Positions 1 to 7,023 of a DNA stretch of 10,263 bases are shown one piece after another. The position numbers and the translations under genes were made by a program. Every line of letters starts with the position of its first letter. Position 1 is the stretch's first letter. The stretch covers positions 1-10,263 of the forward strand of contig CAJBIG010000252.1 of assembly GCA_903953065.1 (NCBI GenBank), in the 5' to 3' direction. This DNA is from an uncultured Solirubrobacterales bacterium. Its GTDB lineage: Bacteria > Actinomycetota > Thermoleophilia > Solirubrobacterales > Solirubrobacteraceae. The notes under the pieces are model-generated. The model worked only from the letters and a program-made list of their open reading frames with translations, made no database searches and was not told the origin of the DNA.

Positions 1-56
1 CGGTAGCCGGTGCCCAGCGCCATGGCGCGCGGCCGCTACGATTCCGGCGTGTCTAG
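1..56 (+). CDS. Possible 3' end of an upstream gene (partial)
   Basis: An open frame entering from the left edge (codons from position 3) ends at TAG 54-56. The short tail is rich in Arg and Gly and ends FRRV. Its stop overlaps a GTG at 49 (GTGTCTAG), the kind of 8-nt overlap seen in compact operons. This would make it the gene preceding the glutamine kinase-like fusion and would favour the GTG at 49 as that gene's start. Only 17 codons are visible, so no function can be given, and the open frame could be chance in GC-rich DNA. Confidence 0.3.
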   Translation, partial: VAGAQRHGARPLRFRRV

Positions 57-3000
57 CGCGAACAAACCGCCGCTCGCGGTGATCCTCGGCGCTGGTCGCG
101 CAGTCTGGGGCGGGCTGCCCTCGGCAGTCGTTGATATTCCCGAACACGGCCGAGTTCTCGACTGGACGCTTGCCGCACTCGCAGCACTCGACGGAGTTGA
201 GGTCCGTTTTGTTGGCGGTTACCGAGCAGAGGAGGTGCTCCAGCGCTACCCGGAGGTGCAGATCGTGCTCAACCCGGACTGGCAGCACAGCGGCCCGGCA
301 GGTTCGCTCAGCCTCGCAGGGCTCGACCCCGAGCGGCAAACGTATGTCGCTTACTCAGACGTGATCCTTCGCCCACAGTCGGTTGCCGCGCTACGTGACG
401 CGCCGGGCCAGCTCGCCGTCGCCGTCGATTCGCACTGGCGCAGCCGCTACAGCGACCGCTCACCGGCCGACTTGGACCACGCTGAGAAGGTCCTCTTCGA
501 AGGAACGACCGTGCAGGAGATCGGCCGCGAGCTGACCACCGGCGCGGCAAACGCGGAGCTCGCCGGAATAGTCCGCTTCGACCCCGAAGCGGTGCAGCTC
601 GTAACCGCGGCGCTGGCCGATGGCCGCCTGACCGAGAAGGCCACGCTCCCCGACATCGTCGCGCTCTGCCTCGGCGCCGGGCTCGAGGTCGGCGCAGTTG
701 ACCTCGAAGGTGACTGGGCCGAGCTCGACGCCAAGCAGGATCTGGCCCGCTTCATTCTTGGCACGAAGGCCGAATCGCTGGAGCGACTGCGACCGATGGA
801 CCACGGCGGCGTGATTGGCGCGCAGGTCTCATTTACGGCCGCACGATGGGCGAGCGAGCCTGCGGCGATCACCGAGCAGATTCTGGCCGAACTTCCAGGC
901 GGGCAGCTGATCGTCCGCAGCAGCGCCCGCTCCGAGGACGGCTGGCTTGAATCCGGCGCCGGCCGCTACACCAGCATCCTCGACGTTGCGCCAACCGACC
1001 AGGCTTTGACGGAAGCGATCGGCGAGGTTCTCGCCTCCTACGGAACGGCCGCCGACGACGACCAAGTCCTCGTTCAAGAGATGCTGACCGGCGTTGTAAT
1101 GAGCGGCGTCGTGATGACGCGCACGCACGCCACCGGCGCTCCCTATTACGTGATCAACTACGACGACGCTTCGCAGGACACCGACGCCGTAACGGCCGGG
1201 CGCGACGTGCGAACGCTGGTGGTCCATCGCGGCAGCACCACTGCGGCCAGCGTTCCCGCCACACTTGCCGGCGTGCTGGACACGGTCCGCAAGATCGAAG
1301 GCTTGATAGGCCACGACGCGCTCGACATCGAATTTGCCGTCTGCGGCGAGCAGACGCACATCCTGCAGGCGCGGCCGATCGTGATGGCGCACAGCCCGGC
1401 AGCGGTCTCCGACGCCGACGTTGACGAGGTGATCGAACAGACGCGCGAGGCGCTGAGCGCCCGCAGCGCGCCGAGCCCGACGATCCTTGGCGGCAGCCCC
1501 CACTTCAGCGTGATGAGCGATTGGAACCCTGCCGAGATAATCGGCACGACGCCCAAGCAGCTGGCCGCCAGCCTCTACCGCTCCCTCGTCACCGATGAAG
1601 TTTGGGCCCAGCAACGAGCCGAGTACGGCTACCGCGACGTGCGGCCCTGCGCACTGCTCTTCGAGGTTGCCGGCCACCCCTACGTCGATGTTCGCGCCAG
1701 TTTCAACTCGTTCATTCCGGCCTCGCTGCCCGACGAGACCGCCGAACGACTCGTTGAGGCTTACTTGGCTCAGCTGACCGCAAAGCCAAAGCTGCATGAC
1801 AAGGTTGAGTTCGACATTCTCATCACCTGCCTCACGCCCGACTTTGCGCAGAGCTCGCAGCGGCTGATCGATCACGGCCTCAGCGCCAGCGAGATCGAGG
1901 AGCTCGAAGAGGCGCTGCGTAAGATCACGGCCGCCGGGATTGAGCGCGTTGACGAAGACCTCGCCGTCCTCCCCGAGCTAACAGCAACGATCGACGAGAT
2001 CGAGGCTTCGCAGCTGGCGCCGCTGGAGCGCGCGGCGGCGCAGCTCGACGCCGCGCGGCGGATCGGCACGCCTGTCTTCGCCCACCTCGCCCGCGCCGGC
2101 TTCGTTGCCGCCAGCCTGCTGCGTTCGCTGGTTGCTACCGGCGCGCTGCCGGCCGACGAAGCGGCTCGCTTCCTCGCCTCTGTCGAAACCGTGCTGAGCC
2201 GCCTGCGCGCCGACGCATGGGCCGTCAAGCAGGGAAGCCTCGAATGGGACGAGCTGGTTGCCCGTTATGGCCACCTTCGCCCCGGCACCTACGACATCAC
2301 TTCGCCTTGGTATGCCGGCGCCGCCGACGAGTATCTTGGCCCAATCGTCGAGCGCGCAAGCGAGCCGCCGGCGCCGCAAGACTTTGAATGGCAGCCGCAA
2401 AGCGCGGCAGCGATCACGGCGGCGCTCGCCGATCTCGGCCTCGCCGTCGACGCCGATGGCTTCGACCACTTCGCACGAGCCGCAATCGCGGGGCGCGAAG
2501 AGGGCAAGTTCGTTTTCACGCGGGCGCTGAGCCTGGCACTCGAAGCGATCGCTGAGTACGGCGCTTCGCTGGGGATCGAGCGAGCCGAGCTCGCTCACAT
2601 TGCGCTCGAAGATCTCCTACGATGCCGCGAAGTGCTGGCCGACCCGCGCGACTTTCTGCTCAGCCGCTCCGACGAGGGGGTTGAACTGCATCTGCTTAGC
2701 CAGGCCGTCTGCCTGCCGGGGCAGCTGAACGCAGACAGCGACGTCAGCTGCTTCGAGCAGGACGACGCAGAACCTAACTTCGTAACCAACGGCGCCGTCC
2801 AGGCCGAAGTTGTCGTCGCACCGGAGAGCCCGTCGGTCGACGTTGCCGGCAAGCTGGTGCTGATCCCAACCGCCGACCCTGGCTACGACTGGATGCTTGC
2901 GCGCAGCATCGCCGGCCTGATCACGATGTACGGCGGCGCCAACTCCCACATGGCGGTGCGCGCCGCCGAACTTGGCCTACCGGCGGCCATCGGCGTCGGT

Positions 3001-3081
3001 GAGACGCGCTTCAATGCGCTCGCTTCGGCAACGGTCGTCAGCCTTGACTGCTCGAGTCGAACGATCGAGATTCTCGGATGA
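49..3081 (+). CDS. Nucleotidyltransferase-like / L-glutamine kinase-like (PEP-synthase family) fusion protein
   Basis: Predicted to phosphorylate the amide nitrogen of L-glutamine with ATP, giving L-glutamine phosphate, AMP and Pi, as Cj1418 of C. jejuni does. Residues are numbered from GTG 49 (1010 aa). Residues 8-240 form a MobA-like nucleotidyltransferase fold (ILGAGRAVWGGLPSAVV; Asp104 in AYSD; Asp227 in WAELD). Residues ~270-445 are a PPDK/PEP-synthase ATP-grasp domain (RSSARSED from Arg290; VLVQEML; LDIEF...ILQARPI with Glu428, Gln440 and Arg442). Residues ~490-940 are the substrate-binding middle region (SDWNPAEIIG, VDVRASFNSFIPASL), which resembles capsule-locus glutamine kinases. Residues ~940-1010 are the swivelling phospho-His domain, with the likely catalytic His967 in GGANSH. 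An in-frame TAG at 4-6 limits the start to GTG 10, ATG 22 or GTG 49. GTG 49 puts the nucleotidyltransferase motif at the usual distance from the N terminus, but no good ribosome-binding site decides it. The N-terminal domain lacks the usual motif Arg and Lys, so it may be inactive. The family is secure; the Gln substrate is inferred from the two following genes. Confidence 0.82.
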   Translation: MSSANKPPLAVILGAGRAVWGGLPSAVVDIPEHGRVLDWTLAALAALDGVEVRFVGGYRAEEVLQRYPEVQIVLNPDWQHSGPAGSLSLAGLDPERQTYVAYSDVILRPQSVAALRDAPGQLAVAVDSHWRSRYSDRSPADLDHAEKVLFEGTTVQEIGRELTTGAANAELAGIVRFDPEAVQLVTAALADGRLTEKATLPDIVALCLGAGLEVGAVDLEGDWAELDAKQDLARFILGTKAESLERLRPMDHGGVIGAQVSFTAARWASEPAAITEQILAELPGGQLIVRSSARSEDGWLESGAGRYTSILDVAPTDQALTEAIGEVLASYGTAADDDQVLVQEMLTGVVMSGVVMTRTHATGAPYYVINYDDASQDTDAVTAGRDVRTLVVHRGSTTAASVPATLAGVLDTVRKIEGLIGHDALDIEFAVCGEQTHILQARPIVMAHSPAAVSDADVDEVIEQTREALSARSAPSPTILGGSPHFSVMSDWNPAEIIGTTPKQLAASLYRSLVTDEVWAQQRAEYGYRDVRPCALLFEVAGHPYVDVRASFNSFIPASLPDETAERLVEAYLAQLTAKPKLHDKVEFDILITCLTPDFAQSSQRLIDHGLSASEIEELEEALRKITAAGIERVDEDLAVLPELTATIDEIEASQLAPLERAAAQLDAARRIGTPVFAHLARAGFVAASLLRSLVATGALPADEAARFLASVETVLSRLRADAWAVKQGSLEWDELVARYGHLRPGTYDITSPWYAGAADEYLGPIVERASEPPAPQDFEWQPQSAAAITAALADLGLAVDADGFDHFARAAIAGREEGKFVFTRALSLALEAIAEYGASLGIERAELAHIALEDLLRCREVLADPRDFLLSRSDEGVELHLLSQAVCLPGQLNADSDVSCFEQDDAEPNFVTNGAVQAEVVVAPESPSVDVAGKLVLIPTADPGYDWMLARSIAGLITMYGGANSHMAVRAAELGLPAAIGVGETRFNALASATVVSLDCSSRTIEILG

Positions 3082-3731
3082 GCGGCGCCGCAATGCGGGC
3101 CGTGGTTAGCCAACGCGTAGAAGTCTTTGCCGATCGCGATGAGCGCCGCGACGCGCTCGACCAGCGTTGGGCTGCATTGCTGGAATCGCTCGGCCTCACC
3201 GCCTTGCCGATGCCCAACGCTCTCGCCGACCCGGCCGCTTGGCTCGTCGCCGCCGACCCGGCTTTGATCGTCTTAACGGGCGGCAACGACCTCGCCCACC
3301 TCGTCGACGGGCCGGACGCGGCGCCGGAGCGCGACCGAACCGAAGCGCTGCTGCTGGCTCAAGCGACCGAGCAGGCAATCCCGCTGCTTGCGGTCTGCCG
3401 CGGACTGCAGCTGATCGTCGACAGCGGCGGTGGCGCGCTCGTTCCGGTCGAAGGCCACGTCGCCCGCGACCATGCAATCACTGCCCACGCCGCAGCCGGA
3501 AGTTGGCCGATCCGTGACGGGCGCAGCGTCAACTCGTTCCACAACTGGGGCGCCGAGCAGAGCGCAGTTCCCGCCGGCTGGGAGCTGGCGGCGACCGCCC
3601 CCGATGGAACCGTTGAAGCGATGATTCATTCCACCCTGCCCCAGGTCGCGCTGATGTGGCACCCCGAGCGGGGCGAAACTGACGCCGACGACGCAGCACT
3701 AATCGAACAACTGATCGGATACAGCCAATGA
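3078..3731 (+). CDS. Class I glutamine amidotransferase-like hydrolase (gamma-glutamyl-CDP-amidate hydrolase candidate)
   Basis: A 217-aa cytoplasmic hydrolase of the class I glutamine amidotransferase / gamma-glutamyl hydrolase (PuuD-like) fold. The triad is visible: nucleophile Cys107 in LLAVCRGLQLI, then His195 and Glu197 in MWHPE. Other family marks are QRVEV...ERRDALDQRW near the N terminus, LTGGNDL (66-72), EGHVARDHAI and NSFHNWG. No synthase partner for ammonia transfer is present. In this context the expected reaction is that of Cj1417: hydrolysis of gamma-glutamyl-CDP-amidate to glutamate and cytidine diphosphoramidate. The ATG at 3078 overlaps the preceding stop (ATGA); an ATG at 3093 is a possible alternative. 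The 3' end overlaps the next gene by 4 nt. An ordinary gamma-glutamyl hydrolase role is the alternative, but sitting between a glutamine kinase-like and a cytidylyltransferase-like gene argues for the amidate pathway. Confidence 0.82.
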   Translation: MSGAAMRAVVSQRVEVFADRDERRDALDQRWAALLESLGLTALPMPNALADPAAWLVAADPALIVLTGGNDLAHLVDGPDAAPERDRTEALLLAQATEQAIPLLAVCRGLQLIVDSGGGALVPVEGHVARDHAITAHAAAGSWPIRDGRSVNSFHNWGAEQSAVPAGWELAATAPDGTVEAMIHSTLPQVALMWHPERGETDADDAALIEQLIGYSQ

Positions 3732-4513
3732 CCCGCGCAATCATCCTCGCCGCCGGAGAAGGCAACCGCCTGCGGCCCTACACCGAAGACCGCCCCAAGG
3801 CGCTTGTGCCGCTGGCCGGCAAGCCGCTGCTGGAGTGGCAGCTTGAGGTGCTCAGCCGCGTCGGGATCAGCGACGTCACGATCGCCACCGGCTACCGCGC
3901 CGACCAGCTCGAGAGCTACGGAACGCGCCGCGTCCACAATCCGCGTTTTGATTCGACCAACATGGTCGTCAGCCTGATCGCCGCGCGCGAGCAGCTGCTC
4001 AGCGGAGACGACCTGCTGATCGCCTACGGCGACATCATCTACCAGCCGAACATCGTCAAGGCGCTGCTGGCCGACGAGGCCGACGTCTCGATCACTATCG
4101 ACCTTGGCTGGCAGAGCCTTTGGGCGATGCGGATGGAGGACCCGCTCGAAGACGCCGAGACGCTGCGGCTCGACGACGGCGGCAACGTGATCGAACTTGG
4201 CAACCCGCCAAAGAGCCTCGACGAGATTGAGGGTCAGTACATGGGTCTGATCCGCGTGTCCGCACGCGGCGCGCAGCAGATGGTCGCGGCGATCGACGCG
4301 ATCGACCCGGAGACCCGCTTTGGCGGCCGCACGCCCGACGCGATGTACATGACCGACCTGCTCCAGCACCTGATCGATTCCGGAATCGCCGTCCACGCCG
4401 TGCCGGTCGAAGGCGGCTGGCTCGAAGTTGACACGGTTGACGACCTCGACCGCTTCGAAGAGCTCCACACCCGCGGCCTGCTCGACACCCGCTTCGACCC
4501 GCTGCGCGACTGA
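3728..4513 (+). CDS. LicC/Cj1416-like nucleotidyltransferase (phosphoglutamine cytidylyltransferase candidate)
   Basis: A 261-aa nucleotidyltransferase with an intact signature: IILAAGEGNRLRPYTEDRPK at residues 5-24, including Arg14 and Lys24. Candidate metal-binding aspartates are Asp102 (AYGDIIYQP) and Asp235 (GGWLEVDTVDDL). NPRFDSTNMVVSL resembles phosphocholine cytidylyltransferases of the LicC type and Cj1416. The expected reaction is CTP plus L-glutamine phosphate giving gamma-glutamyl-CDP-amidate and PPi, supplying the substrate of the upstream hydrolase. The ATG overlaps the previous stop by 4 nt (ATGA). The family assignment is firm. Choice of CTP and of phosphoglutamine over a sugar phosphate is inferred from the neighbours. 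A hexose-1-phosphate or phosphocholine nucleotidyltransferase is the main alternative. Confidence 0.85.
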   Translation: MTRAIILAAGEGNRLRPYTEDRPKALVPLAGKPLLEWQLEVLSRVGISDVTIATGYRADQLESYGTRRVHNPRFDSTNMVVSLIAAREQLLSGDDLLIAYGDIIYQPNIVKALLADEADVSITIDLGWQSLWAMRMEDPLEDAETLRLDDGGNVIELGNPPKSLDEIEGQYMGLIRVSARGAQQMVAAIDAIDPETRFGGRTPDAMYMTDLLQHLIDSGIAVHAVPVEGGWLEVDTVDDLDRFEELHTRGLLDTRFDPLRD

Positions 4514-4520
4514 GCGAAGG

Positions 4521-5693
4521 ATGGGCCTGTTCAAGAAAGACGGCGGCAAGCCGAAGTACGGCAAGCTGACGAAGGCGCAGAGGGCGATCACGTTTTACGC
4601 CGAGGACGGCGGCTCGTGGCCACACTACGAGCCGATCGTCGCTGAGCTGCTCGGCCGCCACGGCCGCGAGCTGGCCTATCTCACTTCGAGCGACTCCGAC
4701 CCGTTGCTTAGCGAAACCCCTGAAGGAATGCACGTATTCAACATCGGCGATGGCGCAAAGCGCGGCTTCACGTTCCAGACGATGGAAGCCGGCGTCGTCG
4801 TCGCGACCGTGCCGCAGCTGGGCACGAAGCTGCTGCCGAAGAGCCGCCTGACCGACTCGCTGGGGATCGAGCACCTTTACGTCCACCACTCGATGGCCAG
4901 CACGCACATGATCTACGAGCCCGACGGCTTTGACTTCTACGAAGCGATTCTCTGCGTCGGCCCCTATATGGCGCTCGAAACGCGCCGCCGCGAGGAGCTA
5001 AACGGGCTGCCCGCGAAGGAGCTGATTGAACACGGCTACGGGCGGCTCGACACGATCATCGAGCGCCGTGCGCAGCTGACCGATCAGCAGCGTTCTGCCA
5101 ATGACCCTCCGCTGATCGTCGTGGCGCCCTCGTGGGGGCCTCACTGCCTCTTTGAGAGCTGCGGCGTGGAAGTGATCGAAGCGCTGCTGGCTACCGGCGC
5201 CTCGGTTATCGCGCGGCCCCACCCGATGACGCGCAAGCACACACCGGCGGCGATCGATCAGATTGCTGAACGGTTCGCTGGCGATCCAAACTTCTCGCTG
5301 GAGGAGAACGTCGCCTCCCAGGATTCACTCCAGCGCGCCGACCTGATGGTCAGCGATTGGTCTGGCGCGGCGCTCGAGTTTGCCTTTGGAACCGAGCGGC
5401 CGGTGCTCTTCGTCGACGTGCCGCGCAAGGTCAACAACCCGGGCTACGAGGAGCTTGGGATCGAACCTTTCGAAGCGACCGTGCGCGAGCAGATCGGCAA
5501 GGTAGTCGCGGCCGCCAGCCCCGAGCAGATCGGCGCCGCCGTCGCAGAGCTCGTCGGCGACCGGGACGGCTGGATCGACTCGATCCGCGCTGCGCGCGAA
5601 GCGAACGTCTACAACGTCGGCAGAAGCGGCGCTGTGGCAGCCGACGTGATCGCCGAGAAGGCAGACCGTTATCTTCAGCGTGGAGCTTCTTGA
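4521..5693 (+). CDS. CDP-glycerol glycerophosphotransferase family protein
   Basis: A 390-aa protein of the GT-B-like Glyphos_transf family (relatives of TarF and TagF), which moves phosphopolyol groups from CDP carriers. Marks seen: an N-terminal ITFYAEDGGSWPHYEPIVAE, HHSMASTHMIYEP (from His122), GYGRLD, APSWGPH, RPHP (232-235) and SDWSGAALEFAFGTERPVLF (from Ser278), the last two typical of the CDP-binding C-terminal half. No signal peptide or membrane segment is visible, so it should act in the cytoplasm or at the inner membrane face. ATG 4521 is chosen because upstream in-frame sequence lies inside the preceding gene and reads as Ser/Thr-rich shadow peptide; GAAGG abuts the ATG. In this operon the donor may be CDP-phosphoramidate instead of CDP-glycerol. 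That is inference, and the acceptor is unknown. The stop shares one base with the next start (TGATG). Confidence 0.8.
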   Translation: MGLFKKDGGKPKYGKLTKAQRAITFYAEDGGSWPHYEPIVAELLGRHGRELAYLTSSDSDPLLSETPEGMHVFNIGDGAKRGFTFQTMEAGVVVATVPQLGTKLLPKSRLTDSLGIEHLYVHHSMASTHMIYEPDGFDFYEAILCVGPYMALETRRREELNGLPAKELIEHGYGRLDTIIERRAQLTDQQRSANDPPLIVVAPSWGPHCLFESCGVEVIEALLATGASVIARPHPMTRKHTPAAIDQIAERFAGDPNFSLEENVASQDSLQRADLMVSDWSGAALEFAFGTERPVLFVDVPRKVNNPGYEELGIEPFEATVREQIGKVVAAASPEQIGAAVAELVGDRDGWIDSIRAAREANVYNVGRSGAVAADVIAEKADRYLQRGAS

Positions 5694-6151
5694 TGAGCAC
5701 CGAGCCCGCCGAAATCATCGCCCAGGTAGCTGCGATCCAGCCAGCCGCCGCTGCCACGGCCGAAGGGCAGATCAGCAGCGCAGCAGTTGTCAGCGCGAAG
5801 CTTGGCGGCGGCGTCGCCGCTCCCGGCGAGGAGCGTGACGAGATCAACGAGCTTTGCCGACAGATTGATGTCTTTAAGCGGCTCCAGGCCGATTACAGCG
5901 CAGACTGGAAGCCGGAGAAGGACGCGCCTTTGGCAGCGCCCGAGGTCGTAGCTGGCGCGGCCTGCGTTCTACTTGTCAACGCCGAACCTGCGGCGGCCGG
6001 CAACGACGCCGACGGCTGGTCGCTGAAGTGCCTCAACAGCGCGCTGAAGGTAATCGAGCAGAACGAGCAGCTGCCGCTGCGAGCCGAACTCAGCGGCTGG
6101 GCGCAGCGCAGCTTCAGCGCCGCCGTCGCCAACAGCGCAGGCGCGAAATGA
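5693..6151 (+). CDS. Unassigned 152-aa operon protein
   Basis: I do not recognise this family. The product is soluble-looking, with no signal peptide or membrane helix. Residues ~1-45 are Ala-rich and of low complexity. The middle holds a charged stretch (EERDEINELCRQIDVFKRLQ) likely to be helical. The C-terminal half (DGWSLKCLNSALKVIEQ, LRAELSGWAQRSF) also looks helical. Codon use and GC content match the neighbours. The ATG at 5693 shares a base with the preceding TGA, and the 3' end overlaps the formyltransferase gene by ATGA. Such coupling supports a real gene working with its neighbours, possibly as an accessory subunit or scaffold of the transferase or formyltransferase; no function can be stated. 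Two Cys residues (in ELCRQ and LKCLN) show no metal-binding spacing. Confidence 0.75.
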   Translation: MSTEPAEIIAQVAAIQPAAAATAEGQISSAAVVSAKLGGGVAAPGEERDEINELCRQIDVFKRLQADYSADWKPEKDAPLAAPEVVAGAACVLLVNAEPAAAGNDADGWSLKCLNSALKVIEQNEQLPLRAELSGWAQRSFSAAVANSAGAK

Positions 6152-7017
6152 GCCGCCAGGTTCCACTAACGGTGCTGGCATGGGAAGGGCCGCAGGCGCG
6201 CGCCTACCTCGCACGGATGAAGCGCGCCGGCATGATCCCGGAGCGGATTATCTTGATGATCAAGGACCCGCGCAGCGGACCGTTTGCGAAGGTCACAGGC
6301 CGCGGCCTTGCAAAGGCCGAGAAAGCCCAGGAGCGGGCTCACAACTTTCACCCACACCGCACCCGCGCCGGAAACCGCGAGCTGATGGCGGCGATCACGG
6401 CGGGGCTAGCGGACCAGCTGGACGACCCTGCCGGCTTGATCAGCGAGATGTTCGACTCGTTCTCCTACGACGACTTCGGCGCGCCGGTCGAGCGCGTTGC
6501 CGTCAGCGGCTACCGCGACCCAGCGCTGCGCGATGCGATCGCCGCCAGCGGCGCCGAGCTGCTGCTCTTCAGCGGCGGCGGCATCATGCCGGCCGAGATC
6601 CTCGAACTGCCGGGGCTGCGCGTGATCCACGTTCACACCGGTTTCCTCCCTGACGTGCGCGGCGCCGACGTTCTGCTGTGGTCCTTGATGGTGCGCGGGC
6701 GGCCTGGGGTTTCAGCCTTCCTAATGACGCCGCGGCTCGACGACGGCGACCTGCTCGGCGCGACCGAACTGCCGCCGCTGGCAATCCCCCTTCCCGCTGG
6801 CGAGCGCCCCGATGACGACACGCTCTACCGCTCGCTCTTCTCGTTCATCGATCCGCTGATCCGCGCCGAGTTTGTTGTCAGCCGGATCTTCGAGCCCGCC
6901 GGCGACTTCGCTGCGCTGCCCTCGACGCCGCAAGACCTCAATGTCGGCGTCACCTTCCACTTCATGGCGCCGCAACTTCGCAGCGCGGCGCTGGCGCAGC
7001 TCTTTCCAGCGGCCTAA
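6148..7017 (+). CDS. Formyltransferase-fold protein with altered catalytic triad
   Basis: A 289-aa protein whose residues ~135-215 match the formyl transferase domain (PurN, methionyl-tRNA formyltransferase and sugar N-formyltransferases), which uses N10-formyltetrahydrofolate. Seen: LLLFSGGGIMPAEIL, then VIHVHTGFLPDVRGADVLLW (159-178), then RGRPGVSAF and LDDGDLLG. The usual N-x-H...D triad reads His161-x-His163...Asp198, so the Asn is replaced by His. The N-terminal ~130 residues (from PLTVLAWEGPQARAY) do not look like the standard Rossmann start of methionyl-tRNA formyltransferase. They include a His-rich segment (NFHPHRTRAGNREL). ATG 6148 overlaps the previous stop (ATGA). It could formylate an amino sugar or an amino group on the operon's product, or have a diverged activity because of the missing Asn. 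It is not the housekeeping fmt gene judging by context and motif. Confidence 0.72.
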   Translation: MSRQVPLTVLAWEGPQARAYLARMKRAGMIPERIILMIKDPRSGPFAKVTGRGLAKAEKAQERAHNFHPHRTRAGNRELMAAITAGLADQLDDPAGLISEMFDSFSYDDFGAPVERVAVSGYRDPALRDAIAASGAELLLFSGGGIMPAEILELPGLRVIHVHTGFLPDVRGADVLLWSLMVRGRPGVSAFLMTPRLDDGDLLGATELPPLAIPLPAGERPDDDTLYRSLFSFIDPLIRAEFVVSRIFEPAGDFAALPSTPQDLNVGVTFHFMAPQLRSAALAQLFPAA

Positions 7018-7023
7018 CGGCGC

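Larger units (their letters stand above)
49..7017 (+). other. Six-gene operon, putative phosphoramidate (CDP-amidate) pathway
   Basis: All six genes read the same way with minimal spacing: ATGA overlap at 3078-3081, ATGA overlap at 3728-3731, a 7-nt gap at 4514-4520, a 1-nt overlap at 5693 (TGATG) and an ATGA overlap at 6148-6151. This implies one transcript and translational coupling. The first three products correspond by family to the Campylobacter jejuni enzymes Cj1418, Cj1417 and Cj1416, which together make cytidine diphosphoramidate from glutamine. The next product belongs to a family that normally uses CDP-activated substrates. The operon's promoter is not visible and probably lies left of the window. 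No rho-independent terminator with a T tract follows the last gene. Confidence 0.75.

Noticed and set aside
829..1875. Long minus-strand open frame (348 codons) opposite the glutamine kinase-like gene
   Set aside because: It is antisense to a gene with clear domain motifs, has no recognisable motifs of its own, and long antisense frames are expected at this GC content.
49..3081. Central-metabolism PEP synthase or pyruvate phosphate dikinase
   Set aside because: It lacks the C-terminal PEP/pyruvate TIM-barrel domain, ends right after the swivelling His domain, and sits with amidotransferase and nucleotidyltransferase genes.
4428..4520. 31-codon upstream extension of the CDP-glycerol-transferase frame
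   Set aside because: It lies within the preceding gene, reads as Ser/Thr/Ala-rich shadow sequence, and the family begins near the ITFYAEDGG segment, so ATG 4521 fits better.
3626..4591. Minus-strand open frame (321 codons) across the nucleotidyltransferase gene
   Set aside because: It spans parts of three well-supported plus-strand genes and its translation looks like a compositional shadow.
6148..7017. Housekeeping methionyl-tRNA formyltransferase (fmt)
   Set aside because: Catalytic Asn is replaced, the N-terminal third does not match fmt, and the gene is locked in a specialised operon.
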